A stretch of 64,000 bases of DNA from an uncultured Eubacteriales bacterium (GCA_902789795.1 CADAPM010000004.1:124001-188000); one strand, 5' to 3'; numbered from the stretch's first letter, positions 1 through 9,549 are shown. Notes: generated by a model not told the origin, from the letters alone. Made by a program: numbers and translations.

Positions 1-1
1 A

Positions 2-295
2 GCAATCCGTCCATCAGCCGCAGGACTGACAATACGATTTCACAAGAGTAAACACTATGCCAGTGACTCGGTTCTGTACTTGCGGAACATTAGGAGAAAG
101 CGGAGCGGGTACCGTCCTGTGAGGCTTGATGAACTTTTCAGACTTACGGCTCATAAGGATTTGGAATACCTCTATCATTATGTTGGCTATCAGGGTTTGA
201 TTATCAAACTCTGGTCCTGGTCCTGTCGAAACGATATTCAACTCGAACTCAGCACAGATTACGTGGAATTCGAATGGGAAGATGAGCGGCGCTGA
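2..295 (+). CDS. Hypothetical protein, 3' end only
   Basis: An open frame runs from the left edge of the window to a TGA at 293-295, so only a C-terminal part of about 97 residues is visible and the true start lies outside. The peptide is rich in Arg, Tyr, Leu and acidic residues and ends in a charged EWEDERR tail; I do not recognise a family. Base composition is clearly more AT-rich and codon use less GC3-biased than in the neighbours, which suggests either a foreign gene or a chance open frame. It ends 59 bases before recA. Confidence 0.35.
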   Translation, partial: AIRPSAAGLTIRFHKSKHYASDSVLYLRNIRRKRSGYRPVRLDELFRLTAHKDLEYLYHYVGYQGLIIKLWSWSCRNDIQLELSTDYVEFEWEDERR

Positions 296-354
296 GAACT
301 GTATCGGACAATGTTTCATTTGACTGGAATTAATAAAGAAGAAAGGATGATAAT

Positions 355-1463
355 ATGGCCAAGAAACCGACTGAAGAAAAAGTCCTGATGACAAATGACA
401 GGACGAAGGAAGAGAAGGCGAAGGCGCTGGAAGTGGCGCTGAGCGCGCTGGACAAGCAGTTCGGCAAGGGTACCGTCATGAAGCTGGGCGACCGCGCCAC
501 CTTGAAGGTGGACGTGGTATCCACCGGCTGTCTGGACCTGGACTTTGCCCTGGGCGTGGGCGGCGTGCCCCGAGGCCGCATCATCGAGGTCTACGGCCCG
601 GAATCCTCCGGTAAGACCACCATGGCCCTGCAGCTGGTGGCCCAGGTGCAGAAGGGCGGCGGCGTGGCCGCGTACATCGACGTGGAGCACGCGCTGGACC
701 CGATCTACGCCAAGAACCTGGGCGTGGACATCGACAACCTGTACATCAGCCAGCCCAGCACCGGCGAGGACGCCCTGGAGATCGCGGAAGCGCTGGTGCG
801 CTCCGGCGCGGTGGAGATCATCGTGGTGGACTCCGTGGCCGCGCTGGTGCCGCGCGCCGAGATCGACGGCGAAATGGGCGACAGCTTTGTGGGCCTGCAG
901 GCCCGCATGATGAGCCAGGCCATGCGCAAGCTGGCGGGCGTGGTCAACAAGACCAACTCCATCGCCCTGTTCATCAACCAGCTGCGTGAGAAGGTGGGCG
1001 TCATGTACGGCAACCCGGAGACGACCCCCGGCGGCCGCGCCCTCAAGTTCTACGCCTCCGTCCGCCTGGACATCCGCAAGGGTGAGCCCATCAAGAACGG
1101 CTCCGAGATCATCGGCAACCGCATGAAGATCAAGGTGGTCAAGAACAAGGTGGCTCCGCCCTTCCGCACCTGCGAGGTGGACCTGCTCTACGGCCAGGGC
1201 ATCAGCACGGGTCGCTCCTGGATATGGCGGTCCAGAAAGACATCATCCAGAAGTCCGGCGCGTGGTTCTCCTACAAGGATCAGCGCATCGGCCAGGGCCG
1301 CGACAATACCCGCATCTTCCTCAAAGAGCATCCGGAGATCACCGCTGAGATCGAAAGCGCCCTGCGCCAGGAGTTCGAGCAGAGCATGACGGTCAACGAG
1401 GACGCCGCCAGCACCGATATCCCCGAGATGCCCGAGCGCCTGCTGACGGGTGATGAAGACTGA
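355..1463 (+). CDS. recA: Recombinase A with a reading-frame break
   Basis: This is the RecA recombinase, which forms filaments on single-stranded DNA, drives strand exchange and triggers LexA-type self-cleavage. The first frame carries the Walker A motif GPESSGKT (residues 81-88), [14 protein letters not shown] and the L2-type segment [11 protein letters not shown]. Homology leaves this frame after the GQGIS codons ending at 1206 and resumes in the -1 frame at [11 protein letters not shown] from 1209, continuing to a TGA at 1461-1463. Canonical RecA has two more residues there (GIS-x-x-G), so four bases, or one base plus a codon, appear to be missing near 1207-1208. Without the break the protein would be about 369 aa, a normal length. 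AGAAAGGATG precedes the ATG. The break may be a true mutation or a sequence error. Confidence 0.93.
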
Positions 1464-2233
1464 TGAACGTCAGTGAGATCCTGCACCGCAACCAGCTGAG
1501 CCAGTGCCGGCTCTGCCGCATCTCCCTGGACGACCTGAGCGTGAGCAAGGAAGGGGATACCCTGCTGAGCCACGTGTCCTTGCACGTGCACTGCGGCCGC
1601 CTGACCGCTCTGGTGGGCCCCAACGGCGCGGGCAAGACCACGCTGATCCGGGCCCTCCTGGGCCAGCTGGGCTACTCGGGCCGGGTAGAGCATCAGGACG
1701 CCCAGGGCCACCGCATCGGCACCATCCGCACGGGCTATGTGCCGCAGCACTTTCCCTTTGACCGGCAGATGCCGGTGACCGTGGAAGACCTGATGGCGAG
1801 CCTGGTGTCCAGGCGCCCGGTGTGGCTGGGGGTCAGCGAGAAGACCCGTAAGCACATCCGGGAGCAGCTGACCCTGGCCCACGGCGAGGGCCTGCTCAAG
1901 CGCCGCCTGGGCGCTTTGAGCGGCGGTGAGATGCAGCGCGTGCTGCTGGCGCTGGCCCTGGACCCGCTGCCCGACCTGCTGATCCTGGACGAGCCGGTCT
2001 CCGGCGTGGACCAGAACGGCCAGGGCATGTTCCTGGAGCTGGTGGAGGAGCTGGTGCACCACTACCACCTGGCGGTGCTGCTGGTGACCCATGACTGGGC
2101 GCTGGTGCGCAAATACGCCGACGACGTGATCCTGCTGGATAAGACCGTCCGGATGGAGGGCACCCCGGAAGAGGTCTTTGAGAGCGCAGCCTTCGCGGAA
2201 CTGTTCCCCGCCGCGAACGCGGGCGTGGCGTAA
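1463..2233 (+). CDS. Metal ABC transporter ATP-binding protein (ZnuC/AdcC-like)
   Basis: The 256-aa ATPase subunit probably powers zinc or manganese import at the cytoplasmic membrane. Walker A GPNGAGKTT (52-60), signature LSGGEMQR (152-159), Walker B LLILDEP (172-178) and an H-loop VTHDW are all present. The start codon overlaps the recA stop by one base (TGATG), so the gene is probably translationally coupled to recA. The permease follows after 11 bases. No solute-binding protein is encoded nearby, so it must lie elsewhere or another system's binding protein is used. The metal specificity is inferred from the pairing with an ABC-3 family permease. Confidence 0.85.
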   Translation: MNVSEILHRNQLSQCRLCRISLDDLSVSKEGDTLLSHVSLHVHCGRLTALVGPNGAGKTTLIRALLGQLGYSGRVEHQDAQGHRIGTIRTGYVPQHFPFDRQMPVTVEDLMASLVSRRPVWLGVSEKTRKHIREQLTLAHGEGLLKRRLGALSGGEMQRVLLALALDPLPDLLILDEPVSGVDQNGQGMFLELVEELVHHYHLAVLLVTHDWALVRKYADDVILLDKTVRMEGTPEEVFESAAFAELFPAANAGVA

Positions 2234-2244
2234 GGGAGGCGGCT

Positions 2245-3087
2245 ATGGAACTGATCTACAGGCTTATGGACGCCGTCCTGCCCTTTGAGTTTCTCCGTTA
2301 CTCGTTCATGAAGAACGCGCTCATCGCGATGCTGCTCCTGACGCCGCTGCTCTCCCTGCTGGGGACGATGGCGGTCAACCAGCGCATGGCCTTTTTTTCC
2401 GACGCCCTGGGGCACAGCGCTCTGGCGGGCGTGGGCATCGGCATGCTGCTGGGGGTGGAGAACATCACCCTGAGCCTGGTGGTCTTCGGCGTGCTGTTCG
2501 CGCTCCTGGTCAGCACGGTCAACCGCTCCGGCGCGGCGACCAAGGATACCACCATCAGCGTGTTTTCTTCCATGGGCATCGCCCTGGGGCTGCTGCTCCT
2601 GTCCAGGGGCGGCAAGTTCTCCAGCTATTCCTCCCTGCTGACGGGGGATATCCTGTCCATCGGCCAAAGTGACCTGCTCTGGTTGCTGGTCGGCCTGATC
2701 GCGGGCGTCGCCATCTGGGTCGTATTGTACAACCTGCTCCTGGTCAGCGCCGTCAGCCCGGAACTGGCGGAAAGCCGGGGCATCCGCACACGCTGGCTGG
2801 AGTACGCTTTCGCGGTCGTGGTGGCGGTGGCGGTCATGCTGTCCATCCGTTGGGTGGGCGTGCTGCTGATCAACGCGCTCCTGATCCTGCCGGCGGCGGC
2901 GGCCCGGAACATCTCCCGCAGCGCCGCCCAGCACGCGCTGTGGTCCGTGCTGTTCGGCCTTGTGAGCGGTATCGCCGGGCTCGTCATCAGCTACGCCATG
3001 AACACCGGCGTGGGCGCCGCGGTGGTGCTCTGTGCGGGGCTCATCTATTTTATCACCCTTTTGATCCGCCGTTTTACGGCAAACTGA
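2245..3087 (+). CDS. Metal ABC transporter permease, ABC-3 family
   Basis: This 280-aa integral membrane protein has about eight hydrophobic segments and belongs to the ZnuB/AdcB/MntB (ABC-3) family of zinc or manganese permeases. Family traits include the early FFSDALGHSALAGVGIG segment, the FSSMGIALGLLL region and RWVGVLLINALLILPAAAA in the second half. GGAGGCGGCT precedes the ATG. It pairs with the ATPase 11 bases upstream. The substrate is inferred from the family; the sequence does not separate Zn from Mn. Confidence 0.87.
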   Translation: MELIYRLMDAVLPFEFLRYSFMKNALIAMLLLTPLLSLLGTMAVNQRMAFFSDALGHSALAGVGIGMLLGVENITLSLVVFGVLFALLVSTVNRSGAATKDTTISVFSSMGIALGLLLLSRGGKFSSYSSLLTGDILSIGQSDLLWLLVGLIAGVAIWVVLYNLLLVSAVSPELAESRGIRTRWLEYAFAVVVAVAVMLSIRWVGVLLINALLILPAAAARNISRSAAQHALWSVLFGLVSGIAGLVISYAMNTGVGAAVVLCAGLIYFITLLIRRFTAN

Positions 3088-3105
3088 GAAAAGAGATTAC
3101 TGTCA

Positions 3106-4863
3106 ATGCTATATCATGATTCCCATGCGGCGGAATGCCGCGCTCCGCTGGGCCCGGTGCCCTGCCGGCGGCCTGTCAGACTCAGACTTCATGGGACTGA
3201 AGAAATGTCACAAGTTAGCCTGGTCCTGACGGTCAACGGGGAACGGCACGTACTGGATATGATCCGCGGAGACGACGGGAGTCATGAGATCCGCCTGATG
3301 ATGCCGGAGAAGCCGGCCATCGTTCAGTACTTCTTTTATGTCCAGAACCAGGACGGCGCAGGCGAGTACTACGGCAACGCCTGGGACGGCCTGGGCGGCG
3401 TGGGCGTGACCTGCGGGCCGGAGCCGGCGCCCTACCAGATCACGGTGTACGACCCGGATTACAAAACTCCGGACTACCTGCGCACGGGCGTCATGTACCA
3501 GATCTTCCCGGACCGTTTCCGCCGCACCGGCGTACCGAAGCCTGAGCGCACCAACTGCGTGGTGCATGAGAAGTGGGAGGATACGCCCCTCAAACGCGTC
3601 ATGCAGATCCCGGACAAGGATAACTATGCCCTGGATTTCTTCGGCGGCACGCTGAAGGGCATCGCGGAAAAGCTGGACTATCTCAAGGACCTGGGCGTCA
3701 CGGTGCTGTACCTGAACCCCATCTTCGAGGCGCGCACCAACCACCGCTATGATACGGGCGATTATACGAAGATCGACCCCATCCTGGGCACGCAGCAGGA
3801 TTTTGAGCGCCTGTGCGAGCAGGCCCGGGCCAAGGGCATCCGCGTCATCCTGGACGGCGTGTTCAACCATACCGGTTTTGACAGCCGCTATTTCAACGCC
3901 CTCGGCCATTACGGAGCAGGCGGCGCGTACCAGGACCGCAAGAGCCCTTACCGCCACTGGTACATGTTCCGCCGCTGGCCCAAGGACTATCACTGCTGGT
4001 GGGGCATCAAGTCCCTGCCGGATCTGAACAAGGACAACCCGGAAGTGCGGGAGTTTTTTCTCGGGGAGAAGGGCATCGTCCGCAAGTGGCTCTCCGAGGG
4101 CGCCAGCGGCTGGCGGCTGGACGTGGCCGACGAGCTGCCGATGGACTACCTGCGCCAGCTGCGGACAGCGGCCCGCGCGGAGAAGCCCGACGCGGCCATT
4201 ATCGGCGAGGTCTGGGAGGACGCCAGCCATAAGGTGACCTACGGCCAGATGCGCTCCTATTGCCTGGGCGACACGGTGGACAGCGTCATGAACTACCCGA
4301 TCCGCACCGCGGCGCTGGATTTCATGAACCGCAGGATCGCCGCCTGGGACGTGGCGCGCCTGATCATGAGCCAGCAGGAGAATTATGCCCCGCCCTTCTA
4401 TTACAGCGTTATGAACCTGCTGGGCAGCCATGACCGCCCCCGTGCCCTGAGCCTGCTCACGGGCGAGGTGGACGGCGACGAGGACCACGAGCCCCTGCAC
4501 CACCCGGTGACGGATGCCCAGCTGGCCCGGGGCAAGGCGCGCCTGAAGGAGGCCTATCGCCTGATCGCGGCCCTGCCGGGCATCCCCTGTGTATATTACG
4601 GCGACGAAGCCGGCCTGCGCGGCTCGGCGGACCCCTACTGCCGCGGCACCTATCCCTGGGGCAGGGAGGATGCGGAGCTGCAGGCGGAGGTCCGGAAGAT
4701 CCTGACCTGCCGCAAGCGCCGCGTCTTCCAGACCGGTGCCCTCCGCGTCTATGCCGAAAACGCCGACACCCTGGTCATCATCCGTGAGATCACCGGCGGC
4801 CACGACGTCTTCGGCCAGCCCGCAGAGAATGATAAGGTGGAAGTCAGGGTTGTGAGACCCTGA
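3106..4863 (+). CDS. Glycoside hydrolase family 13 (neopullulanase/alpha-amylase type)
   Basis: This 585-aa alpha-glucan-active enzyme has an N-terminal beta-sandwich (about 1-120) and a TIM barrel. The four GH13 motifs are visible: DGVFNH, GWRLDVADE (nucleophile Asp339), GEVWE (acid/base Glu368) and LLGSHD (Asp443). There is no signal peptide, so it probably acts in the cytoplasm on imported maltodextrin- or pullulan-type oligosaccharides. The N-terminus, including HDSH and a phrase like PLGPVPC, resembles the opening of neopullulanase-type enzymes and supports the chosen start, although the Shine-Dalgarno is weak. The gene starts 18 bases after the metal permease and may be cotranscribed. 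Subfamily and exact substrate are not certain. Confidence 0.9.
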   Translation: MLYHDSHAAECRAPLGPVPCRRPVRLRLHGTEEMSQVSLVLTVNGERHVLDMIRGDDGSHEIRLMMPEKPAIVQYFFYVQNQDGAGEYYGNAWDGLGGVGVTCGPEPAPYQITVYDPDYKTPDYLRTGVMYQIFPDRFRRTGVPKPERTNCVVHEKWEDTPLKRVMQIPDKDNYALDFFGGTLKGIAEKLDYLKDLGVTVLYLNPIFEARTNHRYDTGDYTKIDPILGTQQDFERLCEQARAKGIRVILDGVFNHTGFDSRYFNALGHYGAGGAYQDRKSPYRHWYMFRRWPKDYHCWWGIKSLPDLNKDNPEVREFFLGEKGIVRKWLSEGASGWRLDVADELPMDYLRQLRTAARAEKPDAAIIGEVWEDASHKVTYGQMRSYCLGDTVDSVMNYPIRTAALDFMNRRIAAWDVARLIMSQQENYAPPFYYSVMNLLGSHDRPRALSLLTGEVDGDEDHEPLHHPVTDAQLARGKARLKEAYRLIAALPGIPCVYYGDEAGLRGSADPYCRGTYPWGREDAELQAEVRKILTCRKRRVFQTGALRVYAENADTLVIIREITGGHDVFGQPAENDKVEVRVVRP

Positions 4864-4868
4864 GAATA

Positions 4869-5029
4869 AGTGTGGAGAGTGGAGAGTGAAGTGTGGAGTT
4901 GCGGTAGAAATGCCGCAGAGCGGCATTTCGGTTCTAACTCATGAAGCACTAATATTATCAAAAAAACTCTGAGCCGACGGCGAAGAGTTTTATCCTGAAC
5001 TCCACTCTCCACACTTCACTCTTCACACT
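4869..5029. repeat. Heptamer-armed palindromic element, copy 1
   Basis: A 161-bp intergenic element has 32-base arms (4869-4900 and 4998-5029) built of heptamers of the type GTGGAGA/GTGAAGT. The two arms are 27/32 identical as inverted repeats and about 29/32 pairable if G-U pairs are allowed. Inside are a hairpin TGCCGCAGAGCGGCA (4911-4925), a degenerate middle part, and a nested hairpin ACTCT-GCC-GAC-GGC-AGAGT (about 4966-4989). Related elements lie at 8442-8614 and 41087-41249. No open frame, transposase or poly-T terminator is associated. Confidence 0.85.
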
Positions 5030-5080
5030 CGTCATATTGTCAGATACATTGAATCGTATTTGGAAAGGATTATTGAATAA

Positions 5081-7174
5081 ATGGACATCGTCAACCATAC
5101 CGTCCTGGCGTGGCTGGAAGAGGATAACCAGAAGCTGGGACATTTTCGGGTCCGTCCGCTGCTGCGCGAGACGGGGCCCTTTACGCCTGCTGAGATCGGC
5201 GAATGGCGCGACGAAGGTTATATCCGCGTAGTGCCGGACAAGTCGGAGCAGCGCAGCAGCAAGGAGCGCATGCGCGGGCTGGGAAATTTCTGCCTGCTCA
5301 CGCTGAAAGGCTCCCATGCGGACAAGTTCAAGCCCAACAAGAGCTATGCCCCTGCCAAGGGAGAGAAAAACCGCTATATCGTTTACTCCAACACCGTGAA
5401 AGCGGTGCCGGAGCAGCTGTTTTACGAGGTGATCCCCGAAAGCCTGATGGCGAAAGCCGTGACCGCCCGCGTCTACGCGCGCCAGGGCGGCAAGATCCAC
5501 GGCCCGGTGGACCGCCAGACAGGCCGGGACCTGAAGGACGCCTGCCCCCTGCCGCCGGATGATCCGCGTATCTTTTCCGTGACGCTGCCGGACGGCTCCG
5601 TGCGCCTGTTCTACTGGCCCGCGGCGGCTGAGCCGAAGGCGGAGCCTGCGCCGGAAGCGGCAGCCCCGGCCCCGACGGCCGAAGAGCAGCCCGAGGACGC
5701 GGAGGCCATGACGGCCCTGGACCAGATCAAGGCCCTGGACCGGCAGATGATGCGTCTGGTCAAGGAGACCGACGATCCTGCATCCGCGGAGAAGCCCCAG
5801 GACGTGGTGATCGCGGACGACGCGGGCACCCCGCTGTATTACGCCCAGGTGGAAACGGAAGCCCCGGCAAAGCGCCGCAACAGCCTGGCCCAGGCGGTGG
5901 AGAACAACCGCCGCGCGGCCAAGCCTGAGCGGACGGAACCGGAAAAGAAGCCTGAAAAAAAGAAGAAGCCCCGCGGACAGGAGCAGGCCGCTGCCGCGCC
6001 TGTAGCTGCCGCCGCCCGACCGCAGCCCTTTGCGGAAGCGCTGAAGGCGGAGTGGACGGAGGCGGACCGGAAGAATCTGGTTTCGGAGATCCTCGCTTTG
6101 CCCGGAGCGCGGGAGCAGTTCGCCCTGGCGCTGGGCGGCACGGCGGATCCGGTGCTGGCGGCGCTGAAGGCGCAGCTGCAGGACACCGAAGCGGAGCGCC
6201 TGATGACCGTGATGAACCTGAACCAGGCCAAGGCGCAGGAAGCGGAATACCGCGATGCCCTGGCGGCGGGCCTGGTCAAGAGCGAGCGCCAGGCGCTGGA
6301 TCAGCTGAAGGCCGAAACGGAAAAGGCCGTTGCTGACCTCGAAGAATTGAAGAAGCAGCGCGACGAGCTGGCGCGGGAGCAGGAAGCTGCCATGAAGGAT
6401 GTTTTCCCGACGGCCAGCGTTGCTCCCGGCGCGGCGGAAGAGGACGCCCCGGTCGTGACGGCAGCGCACCGCGTGATGGAAAGCCTGCGCACCGCCGGTT
6501 TCGCCTGCGGGCAGAACGACGCTGTGGCCCTGCTCCTTTTGTACGCGCAGAGCCGCGGCGAGGACGGCTGGCGTCTGCGCGCCGAGAGCGCGGCGGACAG
6601 TCGGGATGCCGCTGAGACCCTGGCCAGAGCGCTGGGCGGAAAGACTGCTGACTGCCGTGTGCATCACCGTGTCCTGCAGGGCGGTACAGCGGCGCTGCTG
6701 ATGCTCTGCCGTGATCAGTGGCCCCTCGTTCCGGTGCCGGATGAATGCGCCTGCGTATATATGCCGGCTGACAGCGAAAACGCTGAGCGCCTCATGCCGG
6801 AGATCCGGCTGCACCAGAGCGGAGCGATGCCCGGGATGCCGGCTGCGTGCCCGGCGCTGGACAGCGTCGCGCTCAAGAATAAGGTCAGGGAGCTGCGCAC
6901 GCCGCTGAATCCGGCGGCCCAGGAGGTCGTGTCGGCGCTGAGAACGCTGTGCTCCGAGCGCGGCATCATCCTGCCGCTGCACATGATCCGCGGCCTGACG
7001 GCCTTTGCGGAAGCGGCGCAGAACCTGATGGAAGGCGGCGTCTCCGCGGCACTGGATCAGGCGTTCCTGATCTATGCCGCGCCGATGATCATGAAGGAAG
7101 CGGACGACACCGGCTTCCTGGACGAGCTGACGAAGGCGCTGCCCTTGACCCGCGCGGCGCTGGGGCTGAAATGA
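5081..7174 (+). CDS. Uncharacterised 697-aa protein with charged linker and coiled coil
   Basis: I do not recognise this protein. Residues about 1-190 form a folded basic N-terminal region; about 190-330 is an Ala/Pro/Glu/Lys-rich low-complexity linker; about 350-460 is a charged helical, coiled-coil-like stretch (LDQLKAETEKAVADLEELK); and about 470-697 is a second globular region with several Cys residues. It lacks a signal peptide or membrane segments and is probably cytoplasmic. AAAGGA lies about 11 bases before the ATG. Its stop overlaps the start of the rRNA methyltransferase (ATGA), implying coupled expression. GC-rich codon use matches the neighbours, so it is likely a resident lineage-specific gene. 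Confidence 0.8.
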   Translation: MDIVNHTVLAWLEEDNQKLGHFRVRPLLRETGPFTPAEIGEWRDEGYIRVVPDKSEQRSSKERMRGLGNFCLLTLKGSHADKFKPNKSYAPAKGEKNRYIVYSNTVKAVPEQLFYEVIPESLMAKAVTARVYARQGGKIHGPVDRQTGRDLKDACPLPPDDPRIFSVTLPDGSVRLFYWPAAAEPKAEPAPEAAAPAPTAEEQPEDAEAMTALDQIKALDRQMMRLVKETDDPASAEKPQDVVIADDAGTPLYYAQVETEAPAKRRNSLAQAVENNRRAAKPERTEPEKKPEKKKKPRGQEQAAAAPVAAAARPQPFAEALKAEWTEADRKNLVSEILALPGAREQFALALGGTADPVLAALKAQLQDTEAERLMTVMNLNQAKAQEAEYRDALAAGLVKSERQALDQLKAETEKAVADLEELKKQRDELAREQEAAMKDVFPTASVAPGAAEEDAPVVTAAHRVMESLRTAGFACGQNDAVALLLLYAQSRGEDGWRLRAESAADSRDAAETLARALGGKTADCRVHHRVLQGGTAALLMLCRDQWPLVPVPDECACVYMPADSENAERLMPEIRLHQSGAMPGMPAACPALDSVALKNKVRELRTPLNPAAQEVVSALRTLCSERGIILPLHMIRGLTAFAEAAQNLMEGGVSAALDQAFLIYAAPMIMKEADDTGFLDELTKALPLTRAALGLK

Positions 7175-7971
7175 GCGCGCCGGTCGTGATCTCCAGCCCG
7201 CACAATCCTCTGGCCCAGGGCTGGAAAGCGCTCACCCGCTCGCGGAAAGCGCGCATGGAGGCTCGAATGTTCCTGGCGGAAGGCGAGCACATGGCCGAGG
7301 AGGCCCTGCGGTCGGGGTTGGTTACCGCCCTGCTCTGCGCGGAGGACGCGCAGGAGCGCTATCAGGCGCTCATCGCGAGCGCTAAAGAACGGGAACTGCC
7401 GGTGTATTTGCTCGGCGCGCGCGTGCTGGAGGCGGTCACGGACACGAAGACGCCCCAGGGGATCCTGGCCCTGTGCCGGATGCCGGATACGGGAAGCCTG
7501 CCGGACCTGCCGCTGATCGCCGCGCTGGAGAACGTACAGGACCCCGGCAACGTGGGCACGGTGCTGAGGACCATGGACGCCATCGGGAACGCGGGCGTGC
7601 TGCTGAGCCGCGAGTGCGCGGATGTGTTCACGCCGAAAACGCTCCGGGCCACTATGGGCGCGGTGTTCCGCGTGCCGGTGTGGATCGCGGAGGATCTCCG
7701 CGCCGCGCTGGAAGCGCTGAAGGCCCGGGACTATCGCCTGATGGCCGGAGCGCTGGACGGCACGCCCTTCTATGAGCGTCCGGCGGACGCGGAGCATACC
7801 TGCCTGCTGATCGGCAACGAGGGCCAGGGCCTGACCCCGGAAACGGCGGCGCTGGCGCAGCAGAAGGTGCGCCTGCCCATGCCTGGCCAGGCGGAATCCC
7901 TGAACGCGGCGGTGGCCTGTGCGGTCATGGCCTACGATGTCCTCCGCAGGAGGCTTAAGCATGAGGGTTGA
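7171..7971 (+). CDS. TrmH/SpoU-family RNA 2'-O-methyltransferase
   Basis: This 266-aa SPOUT methyltransferase probably adds a 2'-O-methyl group to 23S rRNA, as RlmB-type enzymes do. A substrate-binding N-terminal domain (about 1-95, beginning SSPHNPLAQ) precedes the SpoU domain with motif 1 ENVQDPGNVGTVLRT, motif 2 LLIGNEGQGL and motif 3 LPMPGQAESLNAAVA, which form the trefoil knot that binds S-adenosylmethionine. I chose the ATG that overlaps the previous stop (ATGA). The exact target nucleotide cannot be read from sequence. Confidence 0.9.
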   Translation: MSAPVVISSPHNPLAQGWKALTRSRKARMEARMFLAEGEHMAEEALRSGLVTALLCAEDAQERYQALIASAKERELPVYLLGARVLEAVTDTKTPQGILALCRMPDTGSLPDLPLIAALENVQDPGNVGTVLRTMDAIGNAGVLLSRECADVFTPKTLRATMGAVFRVPVWIAEDLRAALEALKARDYRLMAGALDGTPFYERPADAEHTCLLIGNEGQGLTPETAALAQQKVRLPMPGQAESLNAAVACAVMAYDVLRRRLKHEG

Positions 7972-8440
7972 GCACCCCTTCGCTCCGGTGTTCGACAGCC
8001 GGTCGCGCATCCTGATCCTGGGCTCGTTCCCGTCCGTCCGCAGCCGGGAGGAGGGCTTTTACTACGGCCACCCCCAGAACCGCTTCTGGCGGGTGCTGGC
8101 GGCGGTGTACGGTGAGAGCGTCCCTGTGGACATCCCGTCCAAGAAACGGCTCCTGACGGACCACTGCCTGGCGCTGTGGGACGCGGCGGCGCGCTGCGAT
8201 ATCGAGGGCTCCAAGGATTCGAGCATCACGAACGCCGTGCCCACCGACCTGCGGGTGATCCTTGACCATGCGCCTATTGAGCGCGTGCTCTGCAACGGCC
8301 AGACCGCAGCCAGACTCTACCACTGCCTGCAGGAGCCCCTGACCCATCTTCCCGCCCTCATCCTCCCCTCCACCAGCCCCCTCAACGCGGCGTGGAGGAC
8401 GGAAAGGCTGGCGGGGGAGTGGGGGAAAGCGTTGATTTGA
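7961..8440 (+). CDS. DNA-deoxyinosine glycosylase (UDG superfamily)
   Basis: This 159-aa base-excision repair glycosylase most resembles the hypoxanthine-DNA glycosylase branch of the uracil-DNA glycosylase superfamily. It shows the GSFPSVRSREEGFYYGHPQN opening with the HPQNRFW phrase, a VLCNGQTAA strand and the terminal PSTSPLNAAW motif. It would remove deaminated adenine, and possibly uracil, from DNA. AGGAGG (7948-7953) sits 7 bases before the chosen ATG, which overlaps the end of the methyltransferase gene by 11 bases. The length fits the family. Confidence 0.87.
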   Translation: MRVEHPFAPVFDSRSRILILGSFPSVRSREEGFYYGHPQNRFWRVLAAVYGESVPVDIPSKKRLLTDHCLALWDAAARCDIEGSKDSSITNAVPTDLRVILDHAPIERVLCNGQTAARLYHCLQEPLTHLPALILPSTSPLNAAWRTERLAGEWGKALI

Positions 8441-8441
8441 T

Positions 8442-8614
8442 AGTGAGGAGTGAGGAGGTAGGAGTGAGGAGTTCAGGAAGAAACTCCTCCACTGCGTTAC
8501 GGAGTATTCTTCAACTGTTGCGGCGCTACGCGCGATATACAATCGAACAAATGCCAGAGCGAAGCGGCGGCATTTGCACCTGAACTCCTCACTCCTCATT
8601 CCTCATTTCTCATT
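8442..8614. repeat. Heptamer-armed palindromic element, copy 2 (inverted orientation)
   Basis: A 173-bp intergenic element has 36-base arms (8442-8477 and 8579-8614) built of GTGAGGA-type heptamers. The innermost 18 bases of the arms are perfectly complementary; overall 34/36 positions can pair with G-U allowed. Compared with copies 1 and 3 the interior is in reverse orientation. Read on the minus strand it has the same succession of features: a hairpin ending in GGCAT, a GCGCGTAGCGC hairpin, then TTGAAGAATACTCC and an ACTCC/GGAGT hairpin, then CTTCC and the second arm. No coding potential is seen. Confidence 0.83.
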
Positions 8615-8637
8615 AAATAAACATTCGAGGTGTAACT

Positions 8638-9546
<909 letters not shown>

Positions 9547-9549
9547 GCG

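Noticed and set aside
296-354. LexA-type SOS box in front of recA
   Set aside because: No palindrome of the usual Bacillota SOS-box form is found in the short gap; regulation may lie further upstream, outside the window.
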